From: Streptomyces scabiei 87.22
GTDB taxonomy: Bacteria > Actinomycetota > Actinomycetes > Streptomycetales > Streptomycetaceae
Assembly: GCF_000091305.1 (NCBI RefSeq)
Contig: NC_013929.1
Coordinates: 1,116,001-1,180,000, forward strand
Direction of reading: 5' to 3'
Length of the DNA stretch: 64,000 nt
Shown: positions 1-8,752 of the stretch, piece by piece
How positions within the stretch are numbered: the first letter of the stretch is position 1
Layout: the number at the start of each line of letters is the position of its first letter
Program-made: the position numbers and the translations under genes
Notes under the pieces: model-generated
What the model was told of the DNA's origin: nothing
The model's input: the letters and a program-made list of their open reading frames with translations, nothing else
Databases searched by the model: none

Positions 1-2283
1 GAACTGGCCGGTCCCGGCCTGCCGCCCGCCGAGACGGCCGCGCTGCACGCCGCGAGCGAGGGCAACCCGTTCTACTTCCTCACCCTCCTCCAGGCCCGCA
101 GGGACGGTACGACGCCCGAGTCCTCGCCGCCGCCGGGGCTCGGCACCCTGCTGCTGGACGAGCTGACCGTGCTCGCCCCCGCCCGGCGCGGCATCGTCGA
201 GGCCGTCGCGGTCCTGGGCGAGCACGCCACCCCCGCGATGGTGAGCCGGGTGACGGGCCGGCCCGGTACCGCGTTCGCCGACGACGTCCACGCGCTCACC
301 CGCCGCGACCTGCTGCGCACCACCTCACAGGGCCTGCTGACCCTGCGGCATCCGGTCGTGCGCACCCTCGTCCACGAGAGCACGCCCTTCCTGCGGCGCG
401 CCGAGATCCACCGGCTCGCCGCGCAGGAGCTGGCCCGCGTCGGCGCCTCGGCCGCCGAGCGCGCCCATCACGTGGAACGGTCGCTGACCGCCTGGGACCC
501 GGAGGCGGTGGCCGTACTGGACGAGGCCGCCGCGCAGACGGCCCGGACGGCCCCGGCGAGCTGCGCCCACTGGCTCGACGTGGCCCTCCGCCACCTCCCG
601 CACACCCCCCACCATGCGCTCCGGCGACGGGAGTTGACGCTGAGGCGGGCCCGTGCGCTGGCGGCGTGCGGTGGCCTGCGCGAGAGCCGCGACCTCCTCC
701 AGGAACTGATCGCCACCCCACGGCGGTCACCCGAGGGGCCGACGGCCGGCGAGGACCAGAGCCTCCGCGTGCGCGCGGTCGTCCTGTGCGCGGTGGTGGA
801 GCGTCATCTGGGGCGCTCCACCGAGGCCGTCGCGGTGCTGCGCCGCGAACTGGCCCGCGACCCGGCCCCGGCCCACGTCGTACGGCTCGGCCTGGAGCTC
901 GGCTCGGCCGCGCCCCTGGACAGCGAGACCTCCTACGCCCGGGTCCGCACCGAGGTCGAGGCGGCCCTCGCGGCGGCCCGGTCCACGGGGGACGAGGTCG
1001 GGGAGGCGGGCGTCCTCGCCGTCGCCGCCCTGGGAGAGGCGTACGAGGGCAACATGACGGCGGCGCACCGGCTCGCCCGGCAGGCCGCCGCCCTGGTCGA
1101 CTCCCTGCCGGACAACGACCTCACCGCGCTGTGCGAGCCGCTGGCCCGGCTCGGCTGGGCGGAGGCGTTCCTGGAGCACTATCCGGACGCGGAGCGGCAC
1201 GCCGAGCGCGGCCTCGACATCGCCCGCCGCAGCGGTCAGCTCTATGTCGTGCCCCATCTGCTGCTGTGCCTGTCCCATGTCCGGGTCCAGACCTGCCGGA
1301 TCCCCTCAGCGCTGGAACTCGCCGACCGGGCCGAGGACATCGCGCGCGGGATCGGCAGCGACCAGTTGCTCGCGTTCGTCCTGGCCAGCAGGGCCGCGGC
1401 GCTCGTCGCCGGGTGCCCGCCGGGCGATCCGCGCCCCCTGGCCGTCGCCGAGGAGGCGGTGGCCGCGGCCGGCGGCGGGGTCGACTGGTGGGCCTCCACG
1501 GCCTGGTGCATCTTCGGCTGGGCCGCGCTCATGGCCGGCGATCCGGTGCGGGCCCGGGACGCGATGCTGCAGGCGGGCGGCCCCGAACTGCAGCGGATCC
1601 AGCCCTCGATGCGGCCGCTCTACCTGGAGATCCTCGTCACGGCCGCCCTGTTGACGGGGATGCCGGAGGAGGCCCGTGGCTGGGCCGAGCGGGCCCGGAA
1701 GGAGGCGGAACAACTGGGGCTGCCGATGCAGCGGGCGTCCGCGCTGCGCAGCGCCGCCCATCTGCCGCTGGCGCAGGGGGACACCGCGGCTGCGGCGGAC
1801 CTGTGCGCGGAGGCCGCGGCGGAGAGCGCCCGCTGCGGCGCGGTCTTCTGGGAGGCCCAGTCCCTGTTGCTCGGCGCCCCGCTGGAGGCGGCGGCGGGCC
1901 GCGACCGGGCCGCCACGCACGCCTGGCTCCGGGGGCGCCGGCTCGCCGAGGCGGGCGGCAGCGGCATGCTGGTCGGCCTCGCCGACGCCACCCGGCCGCC
2001 CGGCGGCGGCCCGCAGGCGCCGTTCGGCTCCGCGGACCGCGCCGAACGCACCGAACGGCTGGCCGCCCTGACCGCCCGGGAGCTGGAGATAGCCGAACTG
2101 GTGGCGCAGGGGCTCACCAGTCAGGCCATCGCGGACCGGCTGTTCGTCAGCCGGCGCACCGTCGAGACCCATGTCTCCCGGACCTTCCGCAAGACCGGGG
2201 TCTCCTCCCGTACGGCCCTGGCGGCGCTGATGGCCCGCCGCCGCGCCGGGGGCCGGTTCGGGGACGCCGGGCCGGTCACCTGA
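1..2283 (+). CDS. Large LuxR-family transcriptional regulator (5' end outside window)
   Basis: The reading frame is open from base 1, so the gene starts upstream; 760 residues are visible. The first residues (GNPFYFLTLL) match the end of the STAND-type ATPase module of large LuxR (LAL/MalT-like) regulators, so the Walker motifs lie outside the window. A long alpha-helical, TPR-like middle follows. The last ~65 residues are a LuxR/GerE helix-turn-helix with LTARELEIAELVAQG, the recognition stretch SRRTVETHVSRTF and a typical KTG ending. Members of this family are ATP-dependent activators; the target here cannot be told. The gene converges with the next one and their ends overlap by 8 bp, so there is no room for a separate terminator. 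An internal ATG at 169 is not a credible start because homology continues upstream of it. Confidence 0.9.
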   Translation, partial: ELAGPGLPPAETAALHAASEGNPFYFLTLLQARRDGTTPESSPPPGLGTLLLDELTVLAPARRGIVEAVAVLGEHATPAMVSRVTGRPGTAFADDVHALTRRDLLRTTSQGLLTLRHPVVRTLVHESTPFLRRAEIHRLAAQELARVGASAAERAHHVERSLTAWDPEAVAVLDEAAAQTARTAPASCAHWLDVALRHLPHTPHHALRRRELTLRRARALAACGGLRESRDLLQELIATPRRSPEGPTAGEDQSLRVRAVVLCAVVERHLGRSTEAVAVLRRELARDPAPAHVVRLGLELGSAAPLDSETSYARVRTEVEAALAAARSTGDEVGEAGVLAVAALGEAYEGNMTAAHRLARQAAALVDSLPDNDLTALCEPLARLGWAEAFLEHYPDAERHAERGLDIARRSGQLYVVPHLLLCLSHVRVQTCRIPSALELADRAEDIARGIGSDQLLAFVLASRAAALVAGCPPGDPRPLAVAEEAVAAAGGGVDWWASTAWCIFGWAALMAGDPVRARDAMLQAGGPELQRIQPSMRPLYLEILVTAALLTGMPEEARGWAERARKEAEQLGLPMQRASALRSAAHLPLAQGDTAAAADLCAEAAAESARCGAVFWEAQSLLLGAPLEAAAGRDRAATHAWLRGRRLAEAGGSGMLVGLADATRPPGGGPQAPFGSADRAERTERLAALTARELEIAELVAQGLTSQAIADRLFVSRRTVETHVSRTFRKTGVSSRTALAALMARRRAGGRFGDAGPVT

Positions 2284-3136
2284 CGTCGACGTAGTCGCCG
2301 GAGGCGGTCGCGGAGCCGGTCGTGGTGGTGCCGGCGAAGACGAAGCGGAAGTAGCCGTCGGAGCGGGCCCGGGTGGTGGTGCTCAGGGTGCCGCCGCTGC
2401 CGGTCCTGACCGTCTTGAGGGTGGTGTAGGTGCTGGTGCCCCGCTTGCGGAACTGCAGCTGCACCGGCTGGTCCGCGTATCCGGCGTTCTTGCCCGTGGC
2501 CCAGTTGGCGCGGCTCAGCTTGCCGGTGACCTTGATGTTCCTGCCCGCCGTCACGGGCTCCGGGGAGGCGTCCGTGGTCAGTTTAGCCGCCCGCTTGATC
2601 CTGCCGTGGGCGACGTCGTCGTCGACGCTGACGTTCGCGTAGAGGTCGTAGGCGCCCAGGAAGAGCTTCCAGGTCCCGGCGGTGCCGTTGCCGTCCTTGA
2701 AGTCGACGGCCGGGTCGATGGTGAAGACCGTGCTGCAGCTGTAGCGGTAGCCGCCCTGGACCGTCGTCTCGGTGCAGGCGGGGTCGTCGTCCGACCCCAG
2801 GGCGCCGGTGATGGTGTCCGTGTCCGAAGGGTCGGTGCCCTGCCACAGGAAGGCCTGGGTGAGAGCCAGGCCCTCCTCGTCGAACGCGGTGAAGGTGACG
2901 GGAACGGCCTTCTTGCCCGTGACCCCGAGCACGACGTCCTTGCCCTTGTTGACGACCCCCTTCGTGAAGGTGGTGCCGCCGATCGGGTCCTGCGGCCGGG
3001 CGCGCTCCGAGGCGAGGGCTCCGAGGTCCTTCGCCGCCCCGGAGTGCCCCACCGCCTGGGCGGTGCCCGGAAGAACGAGGGTCGAGAGGACGGCCGCGCC
3101 GGAGACGACGGTGGCCGCGATGCTGGATACGCGCAT
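2276..3136 (-). CDS. Secreted Ig-like domain protein of unknown function
   Basis: This encodes 286 residues. The start is the ATG at 3136, preceded by a GGGGGGA ribosome site 4-5 bases upstream; it opens a clean Sec signal (MRVSSIAATVVSGAAVLSTL, cleavage near GTAQA). The mature part is rich in beta-forming residues and ends in a repeat-like Ig or fibronectin-like fold, with GRNIKVTGKLSRANW followed by a YADQPVQLQFRKRG strand pattern that is common in Streptomyces secreted 'calcium-binding' or DUF5707-like proteins. Two cysteines (CTETT and YSCST) may form a disulfide. No catalytic motif is visible, and function is not assigned. It is transcribed toward the LuxR gene and overlaps its stop. Confidence 0.75.
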   Translation of the reverse strand: MRVSSIAATVVSGAAVLSTLVLPGTAQAVGHSGAAKDLGALASERARPQDPIGGTTFTKGVVNKGKDVVLGVTGKKAVPVTFTAFDEEGLALTQAFLWQGTDPSDTDTITGALGSDDDPACTETTVQGGYRYSCSTVFTIDPAVDFKDGNGTAGTWKLFLGAYDLYANVSVDDDVAHGRIKRAAKLTTDASPEPVTAGRNIKVTGKLSRANWATGKNAGYADQPVQLQFRKRGTSTYTTLKTVRTGSGGTLSTTTRARSDGYFRFVFAGTTTTGSATASGDYVDVR

Positions 3137-3329
3137 GTGGTTCCCCCCTGGATGAGGTCGGACGGCCCCGCGGGACTGCCTTGGTCGCGGGGCCTGTTGA
3201 TGTGACGCGCGAACCGGTGAGCGGGCCGGTGCCCGGCAGCACACCGCTGTGGTCACGAACGCAAGGAAACGGCACGGCTGCCGGGGGCGCGTCGGTAGGA
3301 GTACGTATTCCGGGTACGTACGCGCCGTC

Positions 3330-3366
3330 GAGGGGGAGCACCGGACAAGACCCGGTGCTCCCCCTC
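3330..3366. terminator. Strong hairpin terminator
   Basis: A perfect 15-bp inverted repeat (GAGGGGGAGCACCGG, loop of 7, complementary arm) lies 17 bp past the stop of the subtilase gene. There is no T-tract, as is usual in Streptomyces. It should end transcription of the subtilase and separates it from the promoter of the Ig-like gene. Confidence 0.8.
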
Positions 3367-3383
3367 GGACCGTGCCGCGCGGG

Positions 3384-6300
3384 TCAGTGGGCCGGGGCGA
3401 TGCGGTAGGCGCGCAGGACGGTCTGGGTGACCGTGTTGCCCGCCTTGTCCGCCGCGCTGATCCGCAGGGAGGCGTATCCGGTGCGGCTCGGGTGGTGGAG
3501 CAGGGCGCTGCCGGTGGTGCCCCGGCGGGTGACGTGGACGCTCTTCCAGGTGCGGCCGTCGTCGTAGGAGACCTGGAGGGCCAGCCGGGTCACCGCCGGC
3601 CGTCCGGCACTCGGGGGGCGCTGCACCGTGAGTGGCAGGCGGAAGGCGCGGCCGGCGGGGGCGGTGCTCCGGAGGTCGACGGCTCCCCCGGCCCGTACGG
3701 TGAGCAGCGGCAGTGCCGTGGACGTCGAACCGTGGGGCCGTGCCGAGGTGAAGCCCCAGGTCACCGTGGAGCGGGTGCCGAGCGCCGTCCAGTCGGCCGT
3801 GCGCGTGGTGCGGACGGCCAGGGTGTAGCGGCGCTTCGCGGCGCTGGGGACGGCGAAGCCGATGTCCAGGAGGTCGTGGGCCCGGTGGAGGACCCGTCCG
3901 CCGGAGGACAGCACGACCTCGCGCGACATCCCGGACTCGGCGAGGTCGAGGCGCTGCCCGGTGCCTCGGGCGGCATACGGCACGAGGTCCAGGGATACGT
4001 CGTTGCCCTTGCGGGTGGCGCTGTGGACGGCCGGGCCGACGGGTGCCCGGTTCCAGTCGATGCCGTAGGTGTGTCCGGCCCGGTAGCGGCGGACCGCCGT
4101 GGTCTCGTCGTGTTCCGGGAGACTGCCGTCTGGCCCGTTGTCCGTCGTCCCGAAGAGGTCCAGGTAGTGAGTCCAGGTCAGTCCGGGGGCGACCGAGTAG
4201 TACTCGGTCGCCCGGCTCGGCAGTGCGGTGCGCAGCGTCGGGACGAACGGCATCAAATCCGACGTGGACGACGGCAGGTCGGATCGTACGGCCACGGCCC
4301 GCCTGCCGCCCTGGGAGGCGTACGTGGCGTGCACGGTGGCCAGTTGACGGTCGTGGACGACGGGGTTGGTGTCGGCGGGTATGCCGCCCTTGTGGGTCTG
4401 CCGCAGGGAGTAGCGGTAGGCGCCGCCCGCGTCCTTGCCCGTGAGGGTGGTGAAGGCGGCGTAGGTGACGCCCGGGGCCTGTGCGGTGGGGATGGCGTAC
4501 AGGGTGGCCTTGCTGCCGACGACGGCGGTGAGTGAGTAGTTGTCGATTTCCTTCGCCCCGGCCAGCGCGAGGGTGGCCGAGGTGGAGATCGCGGTGGCGT
4601 CGCGGCGGTCGGTGCGGGCCGAGACCTTGCCTGCCCTGCGGCCGTCGAGGGTCACGTCACGGTCCTGGTCGGTGCGGATGCCGGTGGCGGCGAGCAGGGT
4701 CCGGGTGCCGGTACGGTTCCCGGAACCGTCGAACCCGGCGAGGCTGTCGTCGACGCCGAGGATGACGTAGTCGTCCTCCGGCAGACGCAGCCGGAACGTG
4801 CCGTCGCTCCCCAGCCGGATGTCCTGCCGGATGCCGGTGCGCGGTCCGAAGACCGTCAGCGGCGCACCCGCGGCCGGCTTCCCCTCACGGTTGAGGCCGG
4901 TGACGGTCAGGGTGTGGCGTTCCGGTTCGGCGAACAGCCCGACCGCGGTACGCACCGTGGTGTCTCCGGCGGTGGCGAGGACCGCGCCGCCGTAGCGGCC
5001 GACTTGGGCCTTGGTGGTACGGCCGGTGACGTGCGCGGTGGCGGTGCCGTGCGCGGGGACGGTCACGCTGTTGGCGTCCAGGGAGAACATGCCGGTGGGT
5101 GGCCGCTTGCCGCCCGGGCCGTAGGCGTCGAGGGCGAGTTCCAGGGTGACCGGCTGGTCGCCGTCATTGCGGTAGGTGATCTGACGGGTGGCGGTGGCGC
5201 CGGCGTGCGGCCAGGTGAACAGGCCCAGGCTGGCGGCGCCGGAGGTGGCGTACACCTTCTGCTTCAGGGCGCGGACGATGTCGAGGCGGCCGGAGCCCTG
5301 CTGGAAGGCGGTCAGGTTCTTCAGGCCGTGCGCCGAGGAGGTCAGGACCCGCTTGAAGTCGGCGGCCTTCCAGGTGGGGTGGGCCTGGGCGAGCAGGGCG
5401 ACGGCGCCGGTGACGTGCGGGGTGGCCATGGAGGTGCCGGACGCCTGCTCGTAGCGCGGGTTGGGCACGCGCGTGTCCATGTTGGTGCCGTCGGCGCGGG
5501 CACCGATGATGTCCGAGCCGGGTGCCACCAGGTCGGGCTTGACGGCGGCGTCGCCCAGCCGGGGCCCCTGGCTGGAGAAGTAGCTGAGCGTGTCGCGCTT
5601 GGTGGTGCTGCCGACGGTGAGCGCGGCGTCCGCGCTGCCGGGGCTTCCCACAGTGCCGTCGACTCCGTTGCTCTTGGGCCCGGCCTCGTTGCCGGCGGCC
5701 ACCACGAACAGGGTGCCGGTCTGTGCGGTGATCCGGTTCAGGGCGGTGGACACCGGGTCGGTGCCGTCGGTGACGGTGTCGCCGAGGCTCATGTTGACGG
5801 CGACCGCGTGCCGGGCCGCGGCCCACTCCATGCCGGCGATGATCGCGCTGTCCGGGCAGGCGCCGTCGTCGTCGCAGACCTTGCCGACGAGCAGTCTGGC
5901 GCCCGGCGCGACGCCCGCGTACTTGCCGTTCGACGCTGCGCCCGTGCCGGCGATGGTGGAGGCGGTGTGGGTGCCGTGCCCGTACCCGTCCTTGAGGCTG
6001 GTGCCGGCGAAGACCTTCGATTCGGCGATGCGTCCCTTGAAGTCGGGGTGGTTGGCGTCGATACCGGTGTCAAGATCGGCGATCAGCACGTCCTTGCCGG
6101 TGATGCCGGACTTCCAGGCGGTGGGGGCACCGATGACCTTGTTGCTCTCGTCGTCCAGGACCTTCGCCTTGCCGTCCAGCCAGAGCTTGCTGACACGGCT
6201 GGACAGCTGTCCGTCCAGCAGTGACTGCCACAGACCGCCGGTGGTCTTCTTGGGCTGGGTGAGGGTGCCGCCGTTCAGGGCGCGCAGGGTGCGGCCGAGG

Positions 6301-6773
6301 CCGGCTCCGTGTGCGGCGAGGGCGGACCGGGAGGCACCCTTGCCAGCCCGTTCCATGACGATCAACGGCAGTGAGCGCGAGCGCGCGTCGTCCCGGCCGA
6401 TGCGGATCAACTCGGTGACGTCGAACAGCCGCGCGTCCAGCTTCCCGCTGGACAGGGGGCGTTCGGCGTCCTGGGGGATCACGCTGATGTGCTGTGTCCC
6501 GGCTCGGAGGGCGCGTACGACACGGAAGCCCATGTCCTGCCGGCCCTTGCCGGGCAGCACGGACACGGCGGGAACCTTCTTGCCGAGCCGGGGGCGCAGG
6601 GTGACCCGGTCCCCCGTGATGAGGGTGACGGTGGTGGCGGTCTGCGTGCGCTGCCCCACCGACGCGGCTTCGGGGGCGACGGCCTGCGCGACCGGTCCCG
6701 GCACGGCGACCGAGACGGCCACCGCACCTGCGAGGGCGGGGAGCAACCCCCACCTGACTGACTTGGGCGGCAA
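3384..6773 (-). CDS. Secreted subtilisin-like serine protease (S8 family)
   Basis: This is a large extracellular S8 peptidase. I place the start at the TTG at 6773: it has AAGGAG six bases upstream and opens a proper signal peptide (PPKSVRWGLLPALAGAVAV..., cleavage near VAQAVA), giving 1129 residues. A longer ATG-started form would put some 60 unlikely residues before the signal. The catalytic triad is visible: Asp in IADLDTGIDANHPD, His in YGHGTHTASTIAG and Ser in ASGTSMATPHVTG, with the oxyanion Asn in VAAGNEAG. The stretch before the Asp is an inhibitor-like propeptide. The long C-terminal part (about 600 residues) is beta-rich and ends in a module like the Ig-like export or cell-surface domains of other Streptomyces subtilases. 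It stands alone, followed by a strong hairpin. Confidence 0.92.
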   Translation of the reverse strand: MPPKSVRWGLLPALAGAVAVSVAVPGPVAQAVAPEAASVGQRTQTATTVTLITGDRVTLRPRLGKKVPAVSVLPGKGRQDMGFRVVRALRAGTQHISVIPQDAERPLSSGKLDARLFDVTELIRIGRDDARSRSLPLIVMERAGKGASRSALAAHGAGLGRTLRALNGGTLTQPKKTTGGLWQSLLDGQLSSRVSKLWLDGKAKVLDDESNKVIGAPTAWKSGITGKDVLIADLDTGIDANHPDFKGRIAESKVFAGTSLKDGYGHGTHTASTIAGTGAASNGKYAGVAPGARLLVGKVCDDDGACPDSAIIAGMEWAAARHAVAVNMSLGDTVTDGTDPVSTALNRITAQTGTLFVVAAGNEAGPKSNGVDGTVGSPGSADAALTVGSTTKRDTLSYFSSQGPRLGDAAVKPDLVAPGSDIIGARADGTNMDTRVPNPRYEQASGTSMATPHVTGAVALLAQAHPTWKAADFKRVLTSSAHGLKNLTAFQQGSGRLDIVRALKQKVYATSGAASLGLFTWPHAGATATRQITYRNDGDQPVTLELALDAYGPGGKRPPTGMFSLDANSVTVPAHGTATAHVTGRTTKAQVGRYGGAVLATAGDTTVRTAVGLFAEPERHTLTVTGLNREGKPAAGAPLTVFGPRTGIRQDIRLGSDGTFRLRLPEDDYVILGVDDSLAGFDGSGNRTGTRTLLAATGIRTDQDRDVTLDGRRAGKVSARTDRRDATAISTSATLALAGAKEIDNYSLTAVVGSKATLYAIPTAQAPGVTYAAFTTLTGKDAGGAYRYSLRQTHKGGIPADTNPVVHDRQLATVHATYASQGGRRAVAVRSDLPSSTSDLMPFVPTLRTALPSRATEYYSVAPGLTWTHYLDLFGTTDNGPDGSLPEHDETTAVRRYRAGHTYGIDWNRAPVGPAVHSATRKGNDVSLDLVPYAARGTGQRLDLAESGMSREVVLSSGGRVLHRAHDLLDIGFAVPSAAKRRYTLAVRTTRTADWTALGTRSTVTWGFTSARPHGSTSTALPLLTVRAGGAVDLRSTAPAGRAFRLPLTVQRPPSAGRPAVTRLALQVSYDDGRTWKSVHVTRRGTTGSALLHHPSRTGYASLRISAADKAGNTVTQTVLRAYRIAPAH

Positions 6774-7114
6774 TGCATGCTCCTTCGGTGTCCGGCTCCA
6801 CGCCGGAATCTGAGGGGACAGGAGCTCGATCACGTCGTACGCGACGCCGGAGCCGAGGTGGGCGGCGGCAGGATGTGGGTACGCATGGGTGACCAGAACC
6901 TGGAGGAGGGAAGGGCGGGCGCCGTCGGCGGGCGCCGCGGTCGTCCTGGTCACGAGCGTCCAGGTCAGAGGCTTTTTTCAGCGACCCTCGACGACACTCT
7001 GAAAAATTCGGTCCCGGTCCCGATCCCGGTCCCGGTCATCGGTCATCAGTCGCGTCGGCCGCGTGGGGCGCGGAGGAATTTCATGCGGACGCGCTCATGC
7101 GGACGCGTTCGGCC
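6774..7114. other. Upstream region of the subtilase, no gene seen
   Basis: No convincing coding sequence. It contains a short GGTCCC-type direct repeat near 7010-7037 and an imperfect TTTTTTCAG / CTGAAAAA inverted pair (6973-6981 and 6999-7006) that may mark the promoter region of the subtilase or the end of the leftward unit. I see no clear -10/-35 pair. Confidence 0.4.
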
Positions 7115-7168
7115 GTGGCCCGGCAGCGCGCCCGGTCCCGTGTGCCTGCCCTCGTCATCGAGCAACTG
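7115..7168 (-). pseudogene. Relic of a histidine kinase C-terminal ATPase domain
   Basis: On the minus strand this encodes DDEGRHTGPGALPGHG, nearly identical to DDEGGHAGPDALPGHG, the G-box region of the intact kinase at 11261-12463. Nucleotide identity is plain over about 50 bases and then stops. No open frame carries it. With the N-terminal relic at 7800-7949 it appears to be the remains of one paralogous kinase gene. Confidence 0.65.
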
Positions 7169-7266
7169 GATGGGCGGCCGGTCGGCTCGGCTCGGCTCGG
7201 CCGGCTTTGTGGCGGCTGCCGGGACCCTGTACCGCCCCTGCGGTCGTGGTGATCGTCGATCCGGGC

Positions 7267-7716
7267 TCAGCGCAAGGCGCCGGCGAGGTAGGCGTTGCGG
7301 GTTCTGATGAGGCGGGGCATGTACCAGCTCAGGACAGTGCGATCGACGACACGTCCGAGGAGTCCGAACGGCGAGGCAAAGTCGATGACGTCCCTCATCA
7401 CGGTGCCGCCAGTGCCGTCCGGCTCGACGTGATGACGGTGATGCCATCGCTCGAAGGGGCCGGCATCCTGCTCGTCCACGAAGCACCGCGGCGGGTCGTA
7501 CGCCGTGATGCGGGCGGTGAGCCGCCAGGTCAGGCCGAAGTGGCGGGCCTGGAAGGTCACCGTGTCGCCGAGTGAGAGTGCGCCTCGGGTCCTGCCGCCG
7601 ACCGCCCGCTCCGAGGAATCGGCCATCGACCGCGTGTGTGCTTCCACGTCGAGGCATGCCTCGAACACCCGGTGCGGGGGTGCGGCGACGGCTGTCACGA
7701 TCTCGAAGTGCGGCAC
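7267..7716 (-). CDS. SRPBCC family (START-like) small-molecule-binding protein
   Basis: About 149 residues from a GTG at 7716 (PHFEIVTAVAAPPHRVFEAC). The order of beta strands and the PHRVFEACLDVEAHTRSM, FERWHHRHHVEP and LGRVVDRTVLSWYMPRLIRT segments are typical of the SRPBCC/polyketide-cyclase fold, which forms a deep hydrophobic pocket. Length equals the usual single-domain size. Such proteins bind lipids or polyketides or act as cyclases; no partner gene here points to a substrate. It is flanked on both sides by pieces of a decayed histidine kinase in the same orientation, suggesting it arrived by insertion or recombination. The open frame runs far upstream of the GTG, but that stretch is kinase debris. 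Confidence 0.75.
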   Translation of the reverse strand: MPHFEIVTAVAAPPHRVFEACLDVEAHTRSMADSSERAVGGRTRGALSLGDTVTFQARHFGLTWRLTARITAYDPPRCFVDEQDAGPFERWHHRHHVEPDGTGGTVMRDVIDFASPFGLLGRVVDRTVLSWYMPRLIRTRNAYLAGALR

Positions 7717-7799
7717 CTGGCCATCCTGGAAAGGCGTGCTTGATCGCCGGTCGGTGGGGCCTGCGTGGTCGAGTGGTGGCGGCGTCCAGGGGCCGCCCC

Positions 7800-7949
7800 C
7801 GGGCGCGCACGGCGCCACACCACGGACATGCCCAGAGGCCCGGCAACGACGTGGGCTGTCGGCCCGTACATCGTCATGCCGTACCGGGAGGGGGCGATCA
7901 GATCGAGCCCGGCTGCCACGGCGATCACTGCCGCACGGGGCGAGCGCGT
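7800..7949 (-). pseudogene. Relic of a histidine kinase N-terminal membrane region
   Basis: The minus strand reads SPRAAVIAVAAGLDLIA... YGMTMYG ... SVVWRRARP, which aligns residue by residue with the N-terminal transmembrane region of the kinase at 11261-12463 (SHRATVIALAVVAAALDL ... FGVTMYG ... SVMWRRTRP). DNA similarity is obvious over about 150 bases. No start codon or downstream kinase core follows; the SRPBCC gene lies where the core should be. Confidence 0.65.
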
Positions 7950-8158
7950 CGTCGCGATACCACCACGGCGGGTCCGGTCCGGGCCCACCGCACCCACCCG
8001 CCGCAGCGACTGCCCGGCACGGGGAGCCGCAGGGCTCGAAGGACTGACACATGAGGCGGACCGCATGAGTCGCGTCGACTCCGGCAACCCTGACCCGCCG
8101 GAGCTCGAACGAAGCCGTCGGCCATGTTCGGCCCCCAGCGGGCCCGGACGCGCGTGCA

Positions 8159-8611
8159 TCAGCAGGTGGCGGAGGCCACCCACTTGTGCGAGCGCACCCT
8201 GACGTTGGCCTGGCCGTCCCGTTCGCCGTTCTGCCGAAGGCAGCCGACAAGGGTGCCGGTGTAGTTGGCGCCGGAGTAGAAGGCGACCGCCCTGTACGCG
8301 GACGACGTGCCGCGGTTAATTCCGGACCTGACGTTCTGGGTGTCGGACCACGAGCACTGCGTGGAACCGCTCCACCAGTCCGGGTCGGCGTTGCTCCACG
8401 AACAGCGGCTGCCCGTGCCCTCGGTGGCGTTCCAGACGCAGACATCTCCGGTGTCGCAGCTGAAGGCCAGCGGTGCGGCACTGGCGGGGTTCGGGGCCAC
8501 GAGACCGAGGGAGGCCGTGACGATGGCGAGGGCCGCCGTGGCGATGCCCCGGCGGGCCCGGCGGGGGCGGCGGCTGGACTTCCGGTCGTTCTCCTGCTGG
8601 TGCGAGGACAT
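8159..8611 (-). CDS. Secreted peptidase inhibitor I36-like protein
   Basis: 150 residues from the ATG at 8611 (GGGA four bases upstream). A basic N-terminus (RKSSRRPRRARRG) and a hydrophobic stretch ending NPASAAP form the export signal. The mature protein has six cysteines and a beta/gamma-crystallin-like pattern (CDTGDVCVWNATEG, then AVAFYSGANYTGTLVGCL), as in the I36 family typified by the metalloprotease inhibitor SMPI. It probably acts outside the cell, against a protease or as a carbohydrate-binding beta-sandwich. It is divergent from the HTH gene to its right. Confidence 0.75.
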   Translation of the reverse strand: MSSHQQENDRKSSRRPRRARRGIATAALAIVTASLGLVAPNPASAAPLAFSCDTGDVCVWNATEGTGSRCSWSNADPDWWSGSTQCSWSDTQNVRSGINRGTSSAYRAVAFYSGANYTGTLVGCLRQNGERDGQANVRVRSHKWVASATC

Positions 8612-8752
8612 TCCCGGTCCCTTCTGCTGCGGGATCGTGCCGGTGGGCACGGCTGGCGGGAATTCATGTTTCCCGCACCATGCGTCGCTGTCATGCTCAT
8701 GCGAGGGGAGTGAAAACACGCAGGTCGGAGACAGGCGACCATGGGGAACAGG

